A DNA stretch of 64,000 bases. It comes from Nocardioides potassii (GTDB lineage Bacteria > Actinomycetota > Actinomycetes > Propionibacteriales > Nocardioidaceae). Under the pieces are notes generated by a model. That model was not told where the DNA came from and did not search any database. It saw only the letters and a list, made by a program, of their open reading frames with translations. The stretch covers positions 237,188-301,187 of the forward strand of contig NZ_JAKJHZ010000006.1 in assembly GCF_021648885.1 (NCBI RefSeq). The letters are read 5' to 3'. A program made the position numbers and the translations under genes. Below, one piece after another: positions 8,898-16,159 of this stretch (the stretch's first letter is position 1; every line of letters starts with the position of its first letter).

Positions 8898-10159
8898 CCG
8901 ACCTCCGCTCGCAGCTGCACCGCGTCGCCGACGCGGTCGAGCCCCTCCCGGTCGACGACGACCTCTGGCAGCGCGGCGTCGCCGCCCGCCGGCGCGGGCA
9001 AGCCCTCGTCCTCGCCGCCGTCCTCGCGATCATCGCCTCCATCACCTGGAGCGCGGTGCTGCTCCAGACCCCGGACCGTGAGGCGCGTACGGCGTCCACG
9101 CTCCCCGCGGAGGGCGCCATCCCACAGGTCATCGCAGGTGTGCCCGCCGACCTGGAGCCGACGTCTGACTTGGCCGTCGGCCGGGCTTCGGTCGCGTTCG
9201 TCTCCGGGCAGCGCGAGCCGGTGGTGGTGACAGCATCGGACGGCGTGGCCCATGTGCTCGACCTTCCTTCGTTCGGCCCCGACCGTGCGGCGTACGCACT
9301 CTCCCCCGACGGCCGACGACTGGCCTATGGCGCGGAGCCCGACGGCACGCTCGCGAGGATCGAGGTGGTCGATCTGGAGACCGGCGAGTCGCAGGTCTAC
9401 GGCTCGTCCAACACGGGCAGCCTGGAGTTCGATGCTCTTGCCTGGTCGCCAGGCGGTACGTGGCTGGGCTGGACATCGACCGCCGTGGGCGACCGGACCG
9501 GGATCGTCGGCGCGATCCGCGTCGGCGGCAGGACCCAGCGCGAGGTGTTCGTCGACGGGACCGTTCCCCAGCTCGCCGCCGCCGACGACGGCTCCCTCGG
9601 GCTGAGCTGGATCGGTGGTGCACTCGCCATCAACCGCCCTGGCGCCGACCTCGACCGCATCCGGCCGGCTCCCCCGGGCGCTGCCGGCGCCTTCTCCCCG
9701 GACGGCCGCCTCCTCGCGTTGGCCTCGGGTCCTGGTCGCGAGTCCTATACCCTGGACGTGACCACTCGGCAGGTCCTGCGGCACCCCTTCCCGGACGACA
9801 CCCTCGCCGACTCCGTGGTGCGTCCGGTCGGCTGGGTCGACGAACGGCTCCAGCTGTTCCTGGTACAGCCGGTCGACGGTTCCGACGCGGAGCTCGTGGT
9901 GACGACACCGGAGGTCGACGACCAGAGCACCTGGCGACGGCGGGTCGGCTCGGTCGCTGCGACCGGGGTGACCAATCTCAGCGTCGCGGTCGACCTCGTT
10001 CCCGACCTCGACGGCACGTCGTCGCAGGAGCTGACCCACGACTTCGGCGACACCACTCCCGGCCAGCGGGACGTGTCGTGGATCATCGGCCTGGGCGTCG
10101 CGGCAGCGATCGCCGTACTCATGGCCCTCCGCTGGCTCTGGCGCCGCCTGCTGGGGTAG
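8894..10159 (+). CDS. Membrane-anchored beta-propeller protein paired with the sigma factor
   Basis: 421 aa. A cytoplasmic N-terminus of ~45 residues is followed by a transmembrane helix (VLAAVLAIIASITWSAVLL). A large extracytoplasmic region has WD40/TolB-like blade motifs (LSPDGRRLAYG, WSPGGTWLGW, FSPDGRLLALASG), and a second membrane helix lies near the C-terminus (WIIGLGVAAAIAVLMALRWLW). It is coupled to the sigma gene by ATGA, so it may be an anti-sigma or signal-receiving protein, but no zinc-binding anti-sigma motif is present. The stop codon TAG is part of repeat D (GGGGTAGTCC), so the original end may have differed. Confidence 0.75.
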   Translation: MTDLRSQLHRVADAVEPLPVDDDLWQRGVAARRRGQALVLAAVLAIIASITWSAVLLQTPDREARTASTLPAEGAIPQVIAGVPADLEPTSDLAVGRASVAFVSGQREPVVVTASDGVAHVLDLPSFGPDRAAYALSPDGRRLAYGAEPDGTLARIEVVDLETGESQVYGSSNTGSLEFDALAWSPGGTWLGWTSTAVGDRTGIVGAIRVGGRTQREVFVDGTVPQLAAADDGSLGLSWIGGALAINRPGADLDRIRPAPPGAAGAFSPDGRLLALASGPGRESYTLDVTTRQVLRHPFPDDTLADSVVRPVGWVDERLQLFLVQPVDGSDAELVVTTPEVDDQSTWRRRVGSVAATGVTNLSVAVDLVPDLDGTSSQELTHDFGDTTPGQRDVSWIIGLGVAAAIAVLMALRWLWRRLLG

Positions 10160-10330
10160 TCCGGTGGCCTTCTGTCGTCCCGAGGCCCATATGCCAGCAG
10201 GAGCCCACTGGACCACCCCGCGACGGTTGCTGGGGTAGTCCAGTGGCCTTCTGTCGTCCCGAGGCCAGATGCCAGCAAGAACCCACTGGACTACCCCGAG
10301 CGGGCGACAAGAACCCACTGGACTACCCCG
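10151..10330. repeat. Repeat family D: tandem palindromes GGGGTAGTCCAGTGG
   Basis: Two copies (10151-10220 and 10230-10298; period 79) of an element with arms GGGGTAGTCCAGTGG and CCACTGGACTACCCC. The arms are a perfect 15-base match in copy 2. Between them is an inner hairpin GGCCT...AGGCC. A third, solitary right arm follows at 10305-10330. They fill the gap between convergent genes and provide the stop codon of the upstream gene. Confidence 0.8.
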
Positions 10331-10344
10331 GACGGGGCGCGAGC

Positions 10345-10874
10345 TCAGGCGTGCGGGTCGCGGCCCGAGAAGGCGGCGAGGCGCTCGTAGGCGGACGCGT
10401 CGTCGGGCACGGAGACCTCGGACCCGAAGGCACCCGTGCGGTTCTCCTCATTGAGTCCGCCCTGCATCGCGGCGAGGCCGGTCTCGGCGAGGGAGTCGTC
10501 GAGGTCGATCGAGGCCCCGGTGCCCCGGACGAGGTCCCAGGAGTGAACGGCGTACTCGGCCACCTGGAAACCCGCGACGCCCTGCTGGTCCTCGGCAGCC
10601 CCCGCATCGTGGTGAGCAGCTGGTCGGCGTTGGCCCGGAAGGTCGAGGCCCACTCGCCGTCGGGCACGTCCGAGTCGGCGGCCCAGTCCACCTTCTCGCC
10701 GCCCGACGACCGGGCGAAGAGGCCAGGTCCCGCCGCGACGTGCGCGGCGAGCTGCCGCACGGTCCAGTCCGAGCACGGCGTGGGGTTGTCGAGGTTGTCG
10801 TCGTCGATGGTGCCGAGGGCGTGCTCGGCCTGGTCGAGCGCCTTGGCGAGCTGGTCCACAGGAGAGTCGGTCAT
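10345..10874 (-). pseudogene. TIGR03086-like DinB/maleylpyruvate-isomerase-N protein, frameshifted
   Basis: The N-terminal half reads MTDSPVDQLAKALDQAEHAL...PCSDWTVRQLAAHVAAGPGLF, the mycothiol-dependent DinB-like metal-binding fold with the conserved His. After about residue 91 the homology continues in another frame as EDQQGVAGFQVAEYAVHSWDLVRGTG...LAAFSGRDPHA. The break is at a run of five C (10599-10603 on the plus strand); one more base there would restore a ~176-aa protein. It may be a sequencing error or a real mutation. The ATG was chosen downstream of GAGGTGAGG, just after the LuxR stop. Confidence 0.75.
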
Positions 10875-10884
10875 GGCCCTCACC

Positions 10885-12258
10885 TCACTCCTCCCGATGG
10901 ATCGACGCAAGCCCCTCGACCGAGCGCAGGTAGGCCAGCACGGCGAGCACGCGCCGGTTCGTGTCCGGCTGCTGGTGCAGCTGGAGCTTGGCGAACACCG
11001 AGCTCACTGCGGGCTCGACCGTCTTCACCGACAGGTGCAGCCGCTCGCAGATCGCCGCGTTGGAGAGGCCCTCGGCCATCAGCTCGAGGACCTCGCGCTC
11101 GCGCAGGGTCAGTACGTCGAGGTGGCCGGCGCGGCGCTCTCGCTCGACCAGCTCACCGAGGGTGAGGTGCTGCAGCACGAGGGCCGCCTGCGCGGAGAGG
11201 TCGTCGAGGACCCGCGACTCGGAGGGCGCCAGCTCACGACGCTCGACGGTCAACGCGCCCACGCGATCACCGTCCAGGTCGACCCGCCGGTGCACGAGCC
11301 CGGCCAGGTCGGCCGGCGCGAGCGGAAGGGGATCGTCCGCAGACGTCGGCCACACCCCCACCGGCCGCAGCTCGGCGGGCGACCCGAGCCAGAGCGTCAC
11401 CGGGGCGCCCAGTGCCTCCGAGGTCGCGCGGGCGAGGTCGGTGGGCAGGTCGTCGGCGGCCGGACTTCGGCGCGACATCCAGGTCAGGGCGGCGTACGCC
11501 GCGGCGTGCTGGCCGTGCACGACCGCGAGCCCCGCGACCACCGGGACGAGCGTCGCCGCGATCAGCCCGGGCGTCGGCGAGCGCCACCCGACCAGCCCGA
11601 CGACCAGCACCAGCGCGGCCGCGACGGCGCCGCGGAGGAGCCACGCGAGCTGACGTCGTACGAACCCGGTCGTCCCACGCCACCGCGCCCACAGCGCCAC
11701 GGGCCAGAGGAGCTGGCAGACCAGGTACGCCGGGTGCGCGAGCACCGTCCACGCCGCGTCGACCGCCGCGGGCGGGTCGCCGGCGAACGGGTGCGGCACC
11801 TCCACTCCCGTCGAGGCGTACTCGACCGGCCACAGCAGCGACAGCAGCGCGCACACCGCCGTCACGACCACCACGACGACGACCACCGGCCGCCAGCGCG
11901 GCGACGGCAGGCGACCGTCCGGGAACGCGACCACCGACACGGTGACGAGGCCGATGCTGAGCGCGACCGGCCAGACGCCGAGCCAGGCTGCCCACTCGTC
12001 GCCGCCGGCATGCCCGACCTGGCGCCCCCAGAACAGCACCGCCTGGACGGCGCCGACACCCAGGAACAGCGCGCCCAGCCGATGGGCACGCCGCTGCAGC
12101 AGGACGTAGGCGCCGACGAGGGCGAAGGCGAGCGCGAGCAGGCCGTTGTGCAGGTTGCTCACCCACACGCCCCGGGCCAGCCCCCACGTCACGAGCAGGA
12201 CGACGCCGCTGACCACCACGAGCGGCACCAGTCCGCGCGGGAGCCGGACGCTGGTCAT
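10885..12258 (-). CDS. Membrane-bound LuxR-family regulator
   Basis: 457 aa, a one-component regulator. The N-terminal ~275 residues contain about eight hydrophobic segments; a soluble GAF-like stretch follows (ATSEALGAPVTLWLG...VGALTVERRELAPSE). The C-terminal NarL/LuxR helix-turn-helix is LTLREREVLELMAEGLSNAAICERLHLSVKTVE. There is no receiver domain, so it may bind DNA from the membrane. The recognition region reads SVKTVEPAVSSVFAKL, with Pro where the family usually has His or Asn. Divergent from a small membrane protein, with palindromes in the 110-base gap that could be its operators. Confidence 0.82.
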   Translation of the reverse strand: MTSVRLPRGLVPLVVVSGVVLLVTWGLARGVWVSNLHNGLLALAFALVGAYVLLQRRAHRLGALFLGVGAVQAVLFWGRQVGHAGGDEWAAWLGVWPVALSIGLVTVSVVAFPDGRLPSPRWRPVVVVVVVVTAVCALLSLLWPVEYASTGVEVPHPFAGDPPAAVDAAWTVLAHPAYLVCQLLWPVALWARWRGTTGFVRRQLAWLLRGAVAAALVLVVGLVGWRSPTPGLIAATLVPVVAGLAVVHGQHAAAYAALTWMSRRSPAADDLPTDLARATSEALGAPVTLWLGSPAELRPVGVWPTSADDPLPLAPADLAGLVHRRVDLDGDRVGALTVERRELAPSESRVLDDLSAQAALVLQHLTLGELVERERRAGHLDVLTLREREVLELMAEGLSNAAICERLHLSVKTVEPAVSSVFAKLQLHQQPDTNRRVLAVLAYLRSVEGLASIHREE

Positions 12259-12302
12259 GGCGACATCGTGGCACCGCACGAGCGCACGCGGCACAGGGTT
12301 GT

Positions 12303-12356
12303 CCCTGGGACCGCGGTCCAGGGTCAGCCCCGTACCCCGGCGGCCGGTCCGGGACC
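12303..12356. promoter_or_regulatory. Candidate NarL/DosR-type operators
   Basis: CCCTGGGACCGCGGTCCAGGG (12303-12323, given as arms CCCTGG/CCAGGG) contains GGGAC-N4-GTCC at 12307-12319. A second palindrome, GGTCCGGGACC, is at 12346-12356. Both lie in the divergent gap between the LuxR gene and the membrane protein at 12369. A similar GGGAC-N4-GTCCC box is at 16110-16123. Confidence 0.45.
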
Positions 12357-12368
12357 GAGCGTGGAGCC

Positions 12369-12941
12369 ATGACCATCCTCTTCGCCGAGACCGGCGCCAC
12401 GACACAGTCCGCACCCACCCCGACCGACCGGCTGCTCACGAGCTCCCTCGCCGTCGCACCCCTTCTCTACCTCGCCGCCGACACGACGTACGCCGTCCGC
12501 GGCTGGGACGACGCCACCGCCGGGGTGCTGCACGTCCTGGGCGCGACGGCGTACGGCTTCGTCGTCCTGGCCATCGCGTCATGGCTGCCCCGCACGTCCC
12601 GGCTCGCCGCCGCGATCCTCCTGAGCGGGGTCATCGGGATGTGCGGCAACGTCGCCTACGGCTTCGACGCCATCCACCTGTCGCTCGGGGACGTCTCGCT
12701 CGTCGACCAGCCCGGCGCGGCCAACCTGATCAAGCCGCTGGGCCTCTTCTTCCCGCTGTCGTTCGCCCTCGTCGCGTGGGCACTGGCGCGCCTCGGTCAC
12801 CGGTGGCAGGCGGTGTTGGTGCTCGTGGCCATCGTGGCGTGGCCGGTCGCGCACATCGGCAACATCGCCGCGGTCGCCGTACCGGTCAACGTGGCGCTGG
12901 TGATCGCGTTCGGCAGCCTGCTCTGGGCCCGCCGCGCCTAG
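12369..12941 (+). CDS. Hypothetical multi-pass membrane protein
   Basis: 190 aa with about six hydrophobic helices (for example AVAPLLYLAADTTYAV, GATAYGFVVLAIASWL, IGNIAAVAVPVNVALVIAFGSLLW) and no recognised catalytic motif. ATG start; no strong Shine-Dalgarno, though GTGGAG lies 4 bases upstream. It is divergent from the membrane LuxR regulator and a likely target of it, as in many actinobacterial pairs. Its TAG stop shares the CTAG sequence with the stop of the convergent MBL gene. Confidence 0.65.
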   Translation: MTILFAETGATTQSAPTPTDRLLTSSLAVAPLLYLAADTTYAVRGWDDATAGVLHVLGATAYGFVVLAIASWLPRTSRLAAAILLSGVIGMCGNVAYGFDAIHLSLGDVSLVDQPGAANLIKPLGLFFPLSFALVAWALARLGHRWQAVLVLVAIVAWPVAHIGNIAAVAVPVNVALVIAFGSLLWARRA

Positions 12942-13723
12942 CGTTCGTCCGCGAGGTACGCCAGCTGGGCGCGGACCGAGAGCTCCGCCGCACCCCACAG
13001 CACCGGGTCGACGTCGGCGTACACGACCTCCACGACGGCGCGGGCCGGGTCGTCGCTCGGCGGCAGGGTGGCGAGCGCGGCACGTACCTGGTCGAGCCGC
13101 TGCTCGCGGTGCGCGAGGTAGAAGTCGATCGCGCCGAGCGCGTCCTCGATCACCGGGCCGTGGCCGGGCCAGACGGTCGTGATGCCCTGCTCGCCGCACA
13201 GCGCGTGCAGCCGCTGGAGGGACGACAGGTAGGCCCCGAGCTCGCCGTCGGGGTGCGCGACCACGGTCGTGCCGCGGCCCAGGACGGTGTCGCCGGTCAG
13301 CACCGCACGGTCCTGCGGGACGACGAAGGACAGCGAGTCGGCGGTGTGGCCGGGCGTCGCGACGACGTGCACCTCGAGCCCGCCGACCGACACGACGTCA
13401 CCCTCGCCGAGGCCCTCGGACCCGAGGCGGTGTGCCGGGTCCAGGGCACGTACGCCGCACCCGTGCCGCTCGGCGTACTCCCGGGCCGCCTCGCTGTGGT
13501 CGGCATGGTGATGGGTCAGCAGGACCGTGGCGACGTCGCCCGCGGCCGCGTCGATGGCGTCGAGGTGGGAGGCGATCGGGGGGCCCGGATCGACGACGAC
13601 CGACCGCGACGAGTCGGGGTCGCGGAGCACCCAGGTGTTCGTGCCGTCGAGGGTCATGATGCTGGCGTTCGGCGCCAGCACGCACTGGCCGGTCGTGCCG
13701 AAGGAGCCCCCTGCCCAGGTCAT
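12938..13723 (-). CDS. MBL-fold metallo-hydrolase (LACTB2/glyoxalase II-like)
   Basis: Zinc hydrolase of the metallo-beta-lactamase fold, 261 aa. The metal motif is LLTHHHADHSEA (HxHxDH), and further ligands are in ATPGHTADS and the Asp of LTGDTVLG, with the last His in WPGHGPVIEDA. The C-terminal region HREQRLDQVRAAL...is typical of LACTB2-like proteins. The substrate is unknown; thioesters and RNA are known for relatives. The ATG overlaps the preceding NUDIX stop (ATGA). Corresponds to the Rv3677c position in the conserved gene order. Confidence 0.87.
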   Translation of the reverse strand: MTWAGGSFGTTGQCVLAPNASIMTLDGTNTWVLRDPDSSRSVVVDPGPPIASHLDAIDAAAGDVATVLLTHHHADHSEAAREYAERHGCGVRALDPAHRLGSEGLGEGDVVSVGGLEVHVVATPGHTADSLSFVVPQDRAVLTGDTVLGRGTTVVAHPDGELGAYLSSLQRLHALCGEQGITTVWPGHGPVIEDALGAIDFYLAHREQRLDQVRAALATLPPSDDPARAVVEVVYADVDPVLWGAAELSVRAQLAYLADER

Positions 13724-14595
13724 CGTGCTGCCATCAGTGCGCTGTAGCGCGGCGGCGTCGAGAGGATGAACCCGTCACCGTCGGGCACGACCTCGGGGGT
13801 GAACATCTCGACGGTCCGGTCGCGCGACTCGCGCAGCACGGCGTCGACGTCGGCGTGCTGGCCGACGTCGAGGCAGGTCAGCCAGGTCGGGGGCATCATC
13901 GTCAGCCGGTCCTGCTCTACCTGCTCGACGGCGTCGAGGGCCGCGGTCCACTGCACGGCCGACGACTCCGTCGACACGTCGCGGGTGACCTGGCCCTCGG
14001 GCAGCCGGGCGACGAAGAACCACGTGCGGTAGCGGCGCGGCTCGAAGACCGGGGTGAGCCAGCCCGACCACGGCCCGAGGAGGTCGGTGCGGAGCACGAG
14101 CGCGCGCTTCTCGAGGAACGCCGTCATCGACAGCTCGCGCGACTCGAGGGCGACCCGGTCCGCTTCCCAGTCGTCGCCGGTCGTGTCGGCGACGACCTCG
14201 TCGGCATCGGCGCCCGCGAGCAGGACGCCCGACTCCTCGAAGGTCTCGCGTACGGCGGCGCAGACCAGGGCGCGCGCCTTCGGCTCGTCGACGCCGAGCC
14301 TCGCCGCCCACTCGGTCGGCGACGGACCGGCCCAGAGACCGCGCTCGACGAGCTCGTCGGCGCCGCCCTCCTCGGCGTAGTCGCGCGGGTCGACACCGCC
14401 TCCCGGGAACACGCACATGCCGCCGGCGAAGGCCATCGACGTCTGGCGGCGCAGGAGGTAGACCTCGGGACCCCGTGACCCGGGGCGCATGAGGACCACC
14501 GTCGCGGCGTCCCGCGGCTCGGCGGGCGTCGCCGAGCCCTCGGCGTACGACCTGGCCTGGGCGACGAGCGCCTCCGGGAGGGGCAGCCGCTCCAC
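13720..14595 (-). CDS. NUDIX hydrolase, NUDT19-like
   Basis: 291 aa. The Nudix box is split by a family-typical insertion: FPGGGVDPRDY...then ALVCAAVRETFEESGVLL about 35 residues later. This long-insert form resembles eukaryotic NUDT19, an acyl-CoA/CoA diphosphatase. Other conserved blocks are WLTPVFEPRRYRTWFF and the C-terminal GFILSTPPRY. GTG start, four bases after the RidA stop. Part of the DUF4177-RidA-NUDIX-MBL run of overlapping genes. A CoA-linked substrate is inferred from family only. Confidence 0.82.
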   Translation of the reverse strand: MERLPLPEALVAQARSYAEGSATPAEPRDAATVVLMRPGSRGPEVYLLRRQTSMAFAGGMCVFPGGGVDPRDYAEEGGADELVERGLWAGPSPTEWAARLGVDEPKARALVCAAVRETFEESGVLLAGADADEVVADTTGDDWEADRVALESRELSMTAFLEKRALVLRTDLLGPWSGWLTPVFEPRRYRTWFFVARLPEGQVTRDVSTESSAVQWTAALDAVEQVEQDRLTMMPPTWLTCLDVGQHADVDAVLRESRDRTVEMFTPEVVPDGDGFILSTPPRYSALMAAR

Positions 14596-14599
14596 CTGC

Positions 14600-15055
14600 T
14601 CAGACCTCGACGATGATCTCGACCTCGACGGGGACGTCGAGCGGGAGCACCGAGACGCCGACGGCGGAGCGCGCGTGCTTACCGGCGTCGCCGAACACCT
14701 CGCCGAGCAGCTCGGAGGCGCCGTTGGCGACCTTGGGCTGGCCGGTGAAGTCGGGTGCCGACGCGACGAAGACGACGACCTTCACCACCCGCTTCACGTC
14801 GTCGAGCGAGCCGATCTCGGCCTTGACCGCGGCGAGCGCGTTGAGGGCGCACTGGCGCGCGCACTCGTAGCCCTGCTCCTCGGTGACCTCGGCGCCCACC
14901 TTGCCGACGGCGAGCATCTCGCCGTCGCGCGCGGGCAGCTGGCCGGCGGTGAAGACGAGGTTCCCGGCGCGAGCGGTGGGCTGGTAGGCCGCGACCGGCG
15001 GGACGACCTCGGGGACGGTGATGCCCAGCTCGGCGAGCCTGGCCTCGGCACCCAT
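14600..15055 (-). CDS. RidA-family enamine/imine deaminase-like protein
   Basis: 151 aa. Family features: NLVFTAGQLPARDG near residue 33, a conserved ARQCALNALAAVKAEIGSLDDVKRVVK helix and the C-terminal GVSVLPLDVPVEVEIIVE. The usual catalytic Arg near ...ARSAVGVSVLP is present as R in HARSAVGV. RidA proteins remove reactive 2-aminoacrylate from PLP enzymes. This divergent actinobacterial subgroup sits downstream of a DUF4177 gene (ATGA overlap), as in Rv3678c/Rv3678A. Confidence 0.88.
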   Translation of the reverse strand: MGAEARLAELGITVPEVVPPVAAYQPTARAGNLVFTAGQLPARDGEMLAVGKVGAEVTEEQGYECARQCALNALAAVKAEIGSLDDVKRVVKVVVFVASAPDFTGQPKVANGASELLGEVFGDAGKHARSAVGVSVLPLDVPVEVEIIVEV

Positions 15056-15210
15056 CAGGACGCCTTCGGCTTCTTGAGGAAGGCGACCAGACCGCCCTGG
15101 GCGTTGGTGTGGATGGCCACCAGCTCCCAGCCGTCCTGGCCGAAGTTGTTGAGCATGAGCGCTTCGTTGTGGAGCGGAATCGGCGCCACCTGGTACTCCC
15201 ACTGGGTCAT
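15055..15210 (-). CDS. DUF4177-like small conserved protein
   Basis: 51 aa beginning MTQWEYQVAPIPLHN and ending GGLVAFLKKPKAS. The WEY...LNNFGQDGWELVAI pattern is the DUF4177 signature. The ATG overlap with ridA (ATGA) and its constant position before ridA in actinobacteria support it as a real gene despite its size. Function unknown. The gap upstream (15211-15359) contains only a palindromic repeat, so its promoter must lie very near the start or within that repeat. Confidence 0.82.
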   Translation of the reverse strand: MTQWEYQVAPIPLHNEALMLNNFGQDGWELVAIHTNAQGGLVAFLKKPKAS

Positions 15211-15249
15211 GGATCGCACCCTACTCGGGGTGGTTCGGCCGTCCATCGG

Positions 15250-15338
15250 CGGTTGAGGTGCGAGCGGAGCGAGCCTCGAAACCACGCGGATCCGTGGTTT
15301 CGAGGCTCGTCGCTGGAGCTCCTCGCACCTCAACCACC
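15250..15338. repeat. Repeat family F, copy 2 (nested perfect palindrome)
   Basis: Outer arms GGTTGAGGTGCGAG/CTCGCACCTCAACC are perfect. An inner arm GAGCCTCGAAACCACG is mirrored exactly by CGTGGTTTCGAGGCTC around a 6-base centre. It follows the stop of the 15360-15980 gene on the minus strand and could terminate it. Confidence 0.75.
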
Positions 15339-15359
15339 GGGGAAGAGGTGTCGAGCCGA

Positions 15360-15980
15360 TCAGTCGGTCTTGCGGCTCACGAGCACGCCGAGGACGGCGT
15401 AGCCGACCACGAGGTGCAGGCAGGCGACGGCGTTGCCGACCGTCTCGCCGAAGATGCCCAGCGCCGGGATGGTGACGACCGCCCAGCTCTCGGCGACCAT
15501 CGGCCAGAAGCGTGAGGTGCCCTTCCAGCGGCCGGCGATCGCGATGCGGATGCCGATGAAGAACATCCCGAGCATCGAGAACGGCCAGAAGGCGTCCAGG
15601 ATGGCCCAGCCGACCTGGTCCAAGTCGGAGACCCGGATCGCGTCGACGAAGGTCGACGCCATCGCCATGCTGACGAGGAACGCCTCGAAGCGCAGCACGC
15701 CCCGGGCGACCTTGCCCTCACCCAGCGCGCGGGTGCGCCAGAGGGTGCGGAGCAGGAAGAGCAGGCCGACCTGGAAGAGCAGGGCGCCGACGCCCTGCAC
15801 CGCGAGACCGAGGTCGGACTCAGGGTTCAGGCCGTAGAGCGCCATGGAGGCCGACCACGCGAGGGCGCCGGCGGTGAGGACCCGACCGTGGACGGCGTAC
15901 GGGTGACGGGGGCTCGAGCCGGTCGGCGCGGTCTTCGCGACGTCGGAGCGAGCGGGAGCGGGAGAGTGCGAGATGGTCAA
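15360..15980 (-). CDS. Hypothetical multi-pass membrane protein
   Basis: 206 aa from a TTG start (MTISHSPAPARSDVAK...), chosen because the upstream in-frame sequence is Arg-rich and overlaps the divergent promoter; a shorter start is possible. Five hydrophobic helices follow (VLTAGALAWSASMALYGL, AVQGVGALLFQVGLLFLL, FWPFSMLGMFFIGIRIAIA, AVVTIPALGIFGETVGNAVACL and LVVGYAVLGVLV). No recognised family. Divergent from a NarL-type sensor kinase, sharing a 180-base gap with GGGAC-N4-GTCCC boxes, so probably controlled by that system. Confidence 0.6.
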   Translation of the reverse strand: MTISHSPAPARSDVAKTAPTGSSPRHPYAVHGRVLTAGALAWSASMALYGLNPESDLGLAVQGVGALLFQVGLLFLLRTLWRTRALGEGKVARGVLRFEAFLVSMAMASTFVDAIRVSDLDQVGWAILDAFWPFSMLGMFFIGIRIAIAGRWKGTSRFWPMVAESWAVVTIPALGIFGETVGNAVACLHLVVGYAVLGVLVSRKTD

Positions 15981-16095
15981 CGGACCTGTCCTGTCTGGAG
16001 TGGTGTGGAGCCGCTGTCTGCGGCACACCGGAAGGTTGGCCGTCCCGCTGCCCCGGCCCACAGGGAGCGGCGTCCCGACCTCGGTCCCCTCGACT

Positions 16096-16123
16096 GGTCC
16101 CGTCAGGGAGGGACCTCGGTCCC
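16096..16123. promoter_or_regulatory. Candidate operators GGGAC-N4-GTCCC
   Basis: GGTCCC (16096-16101) faces GGGACC (16110-16115), and the latter begins GGGACCTCGGTCCC (16110-16123), which fits the DosR-type half-site layout GGGAC-N4-GTCCC. The sites lie 37-64 bases before the kinase start, upstream of a GATACT -10 (16148-16153). Confidence 0.45.
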
Positions 16124-16159
16124 GCGACGACGGGACGCGCGCGCGGTGATACTTCTCGC

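Noticed and set aside
9460..12372. A 970-codon open frame on the plus strand
   Set aside because: It crosses the propeller gene end, the D repeats, the frameshifted gene and the antisense of the LuxR gene. Composition is Arg/Pro-rich and no family is visible.
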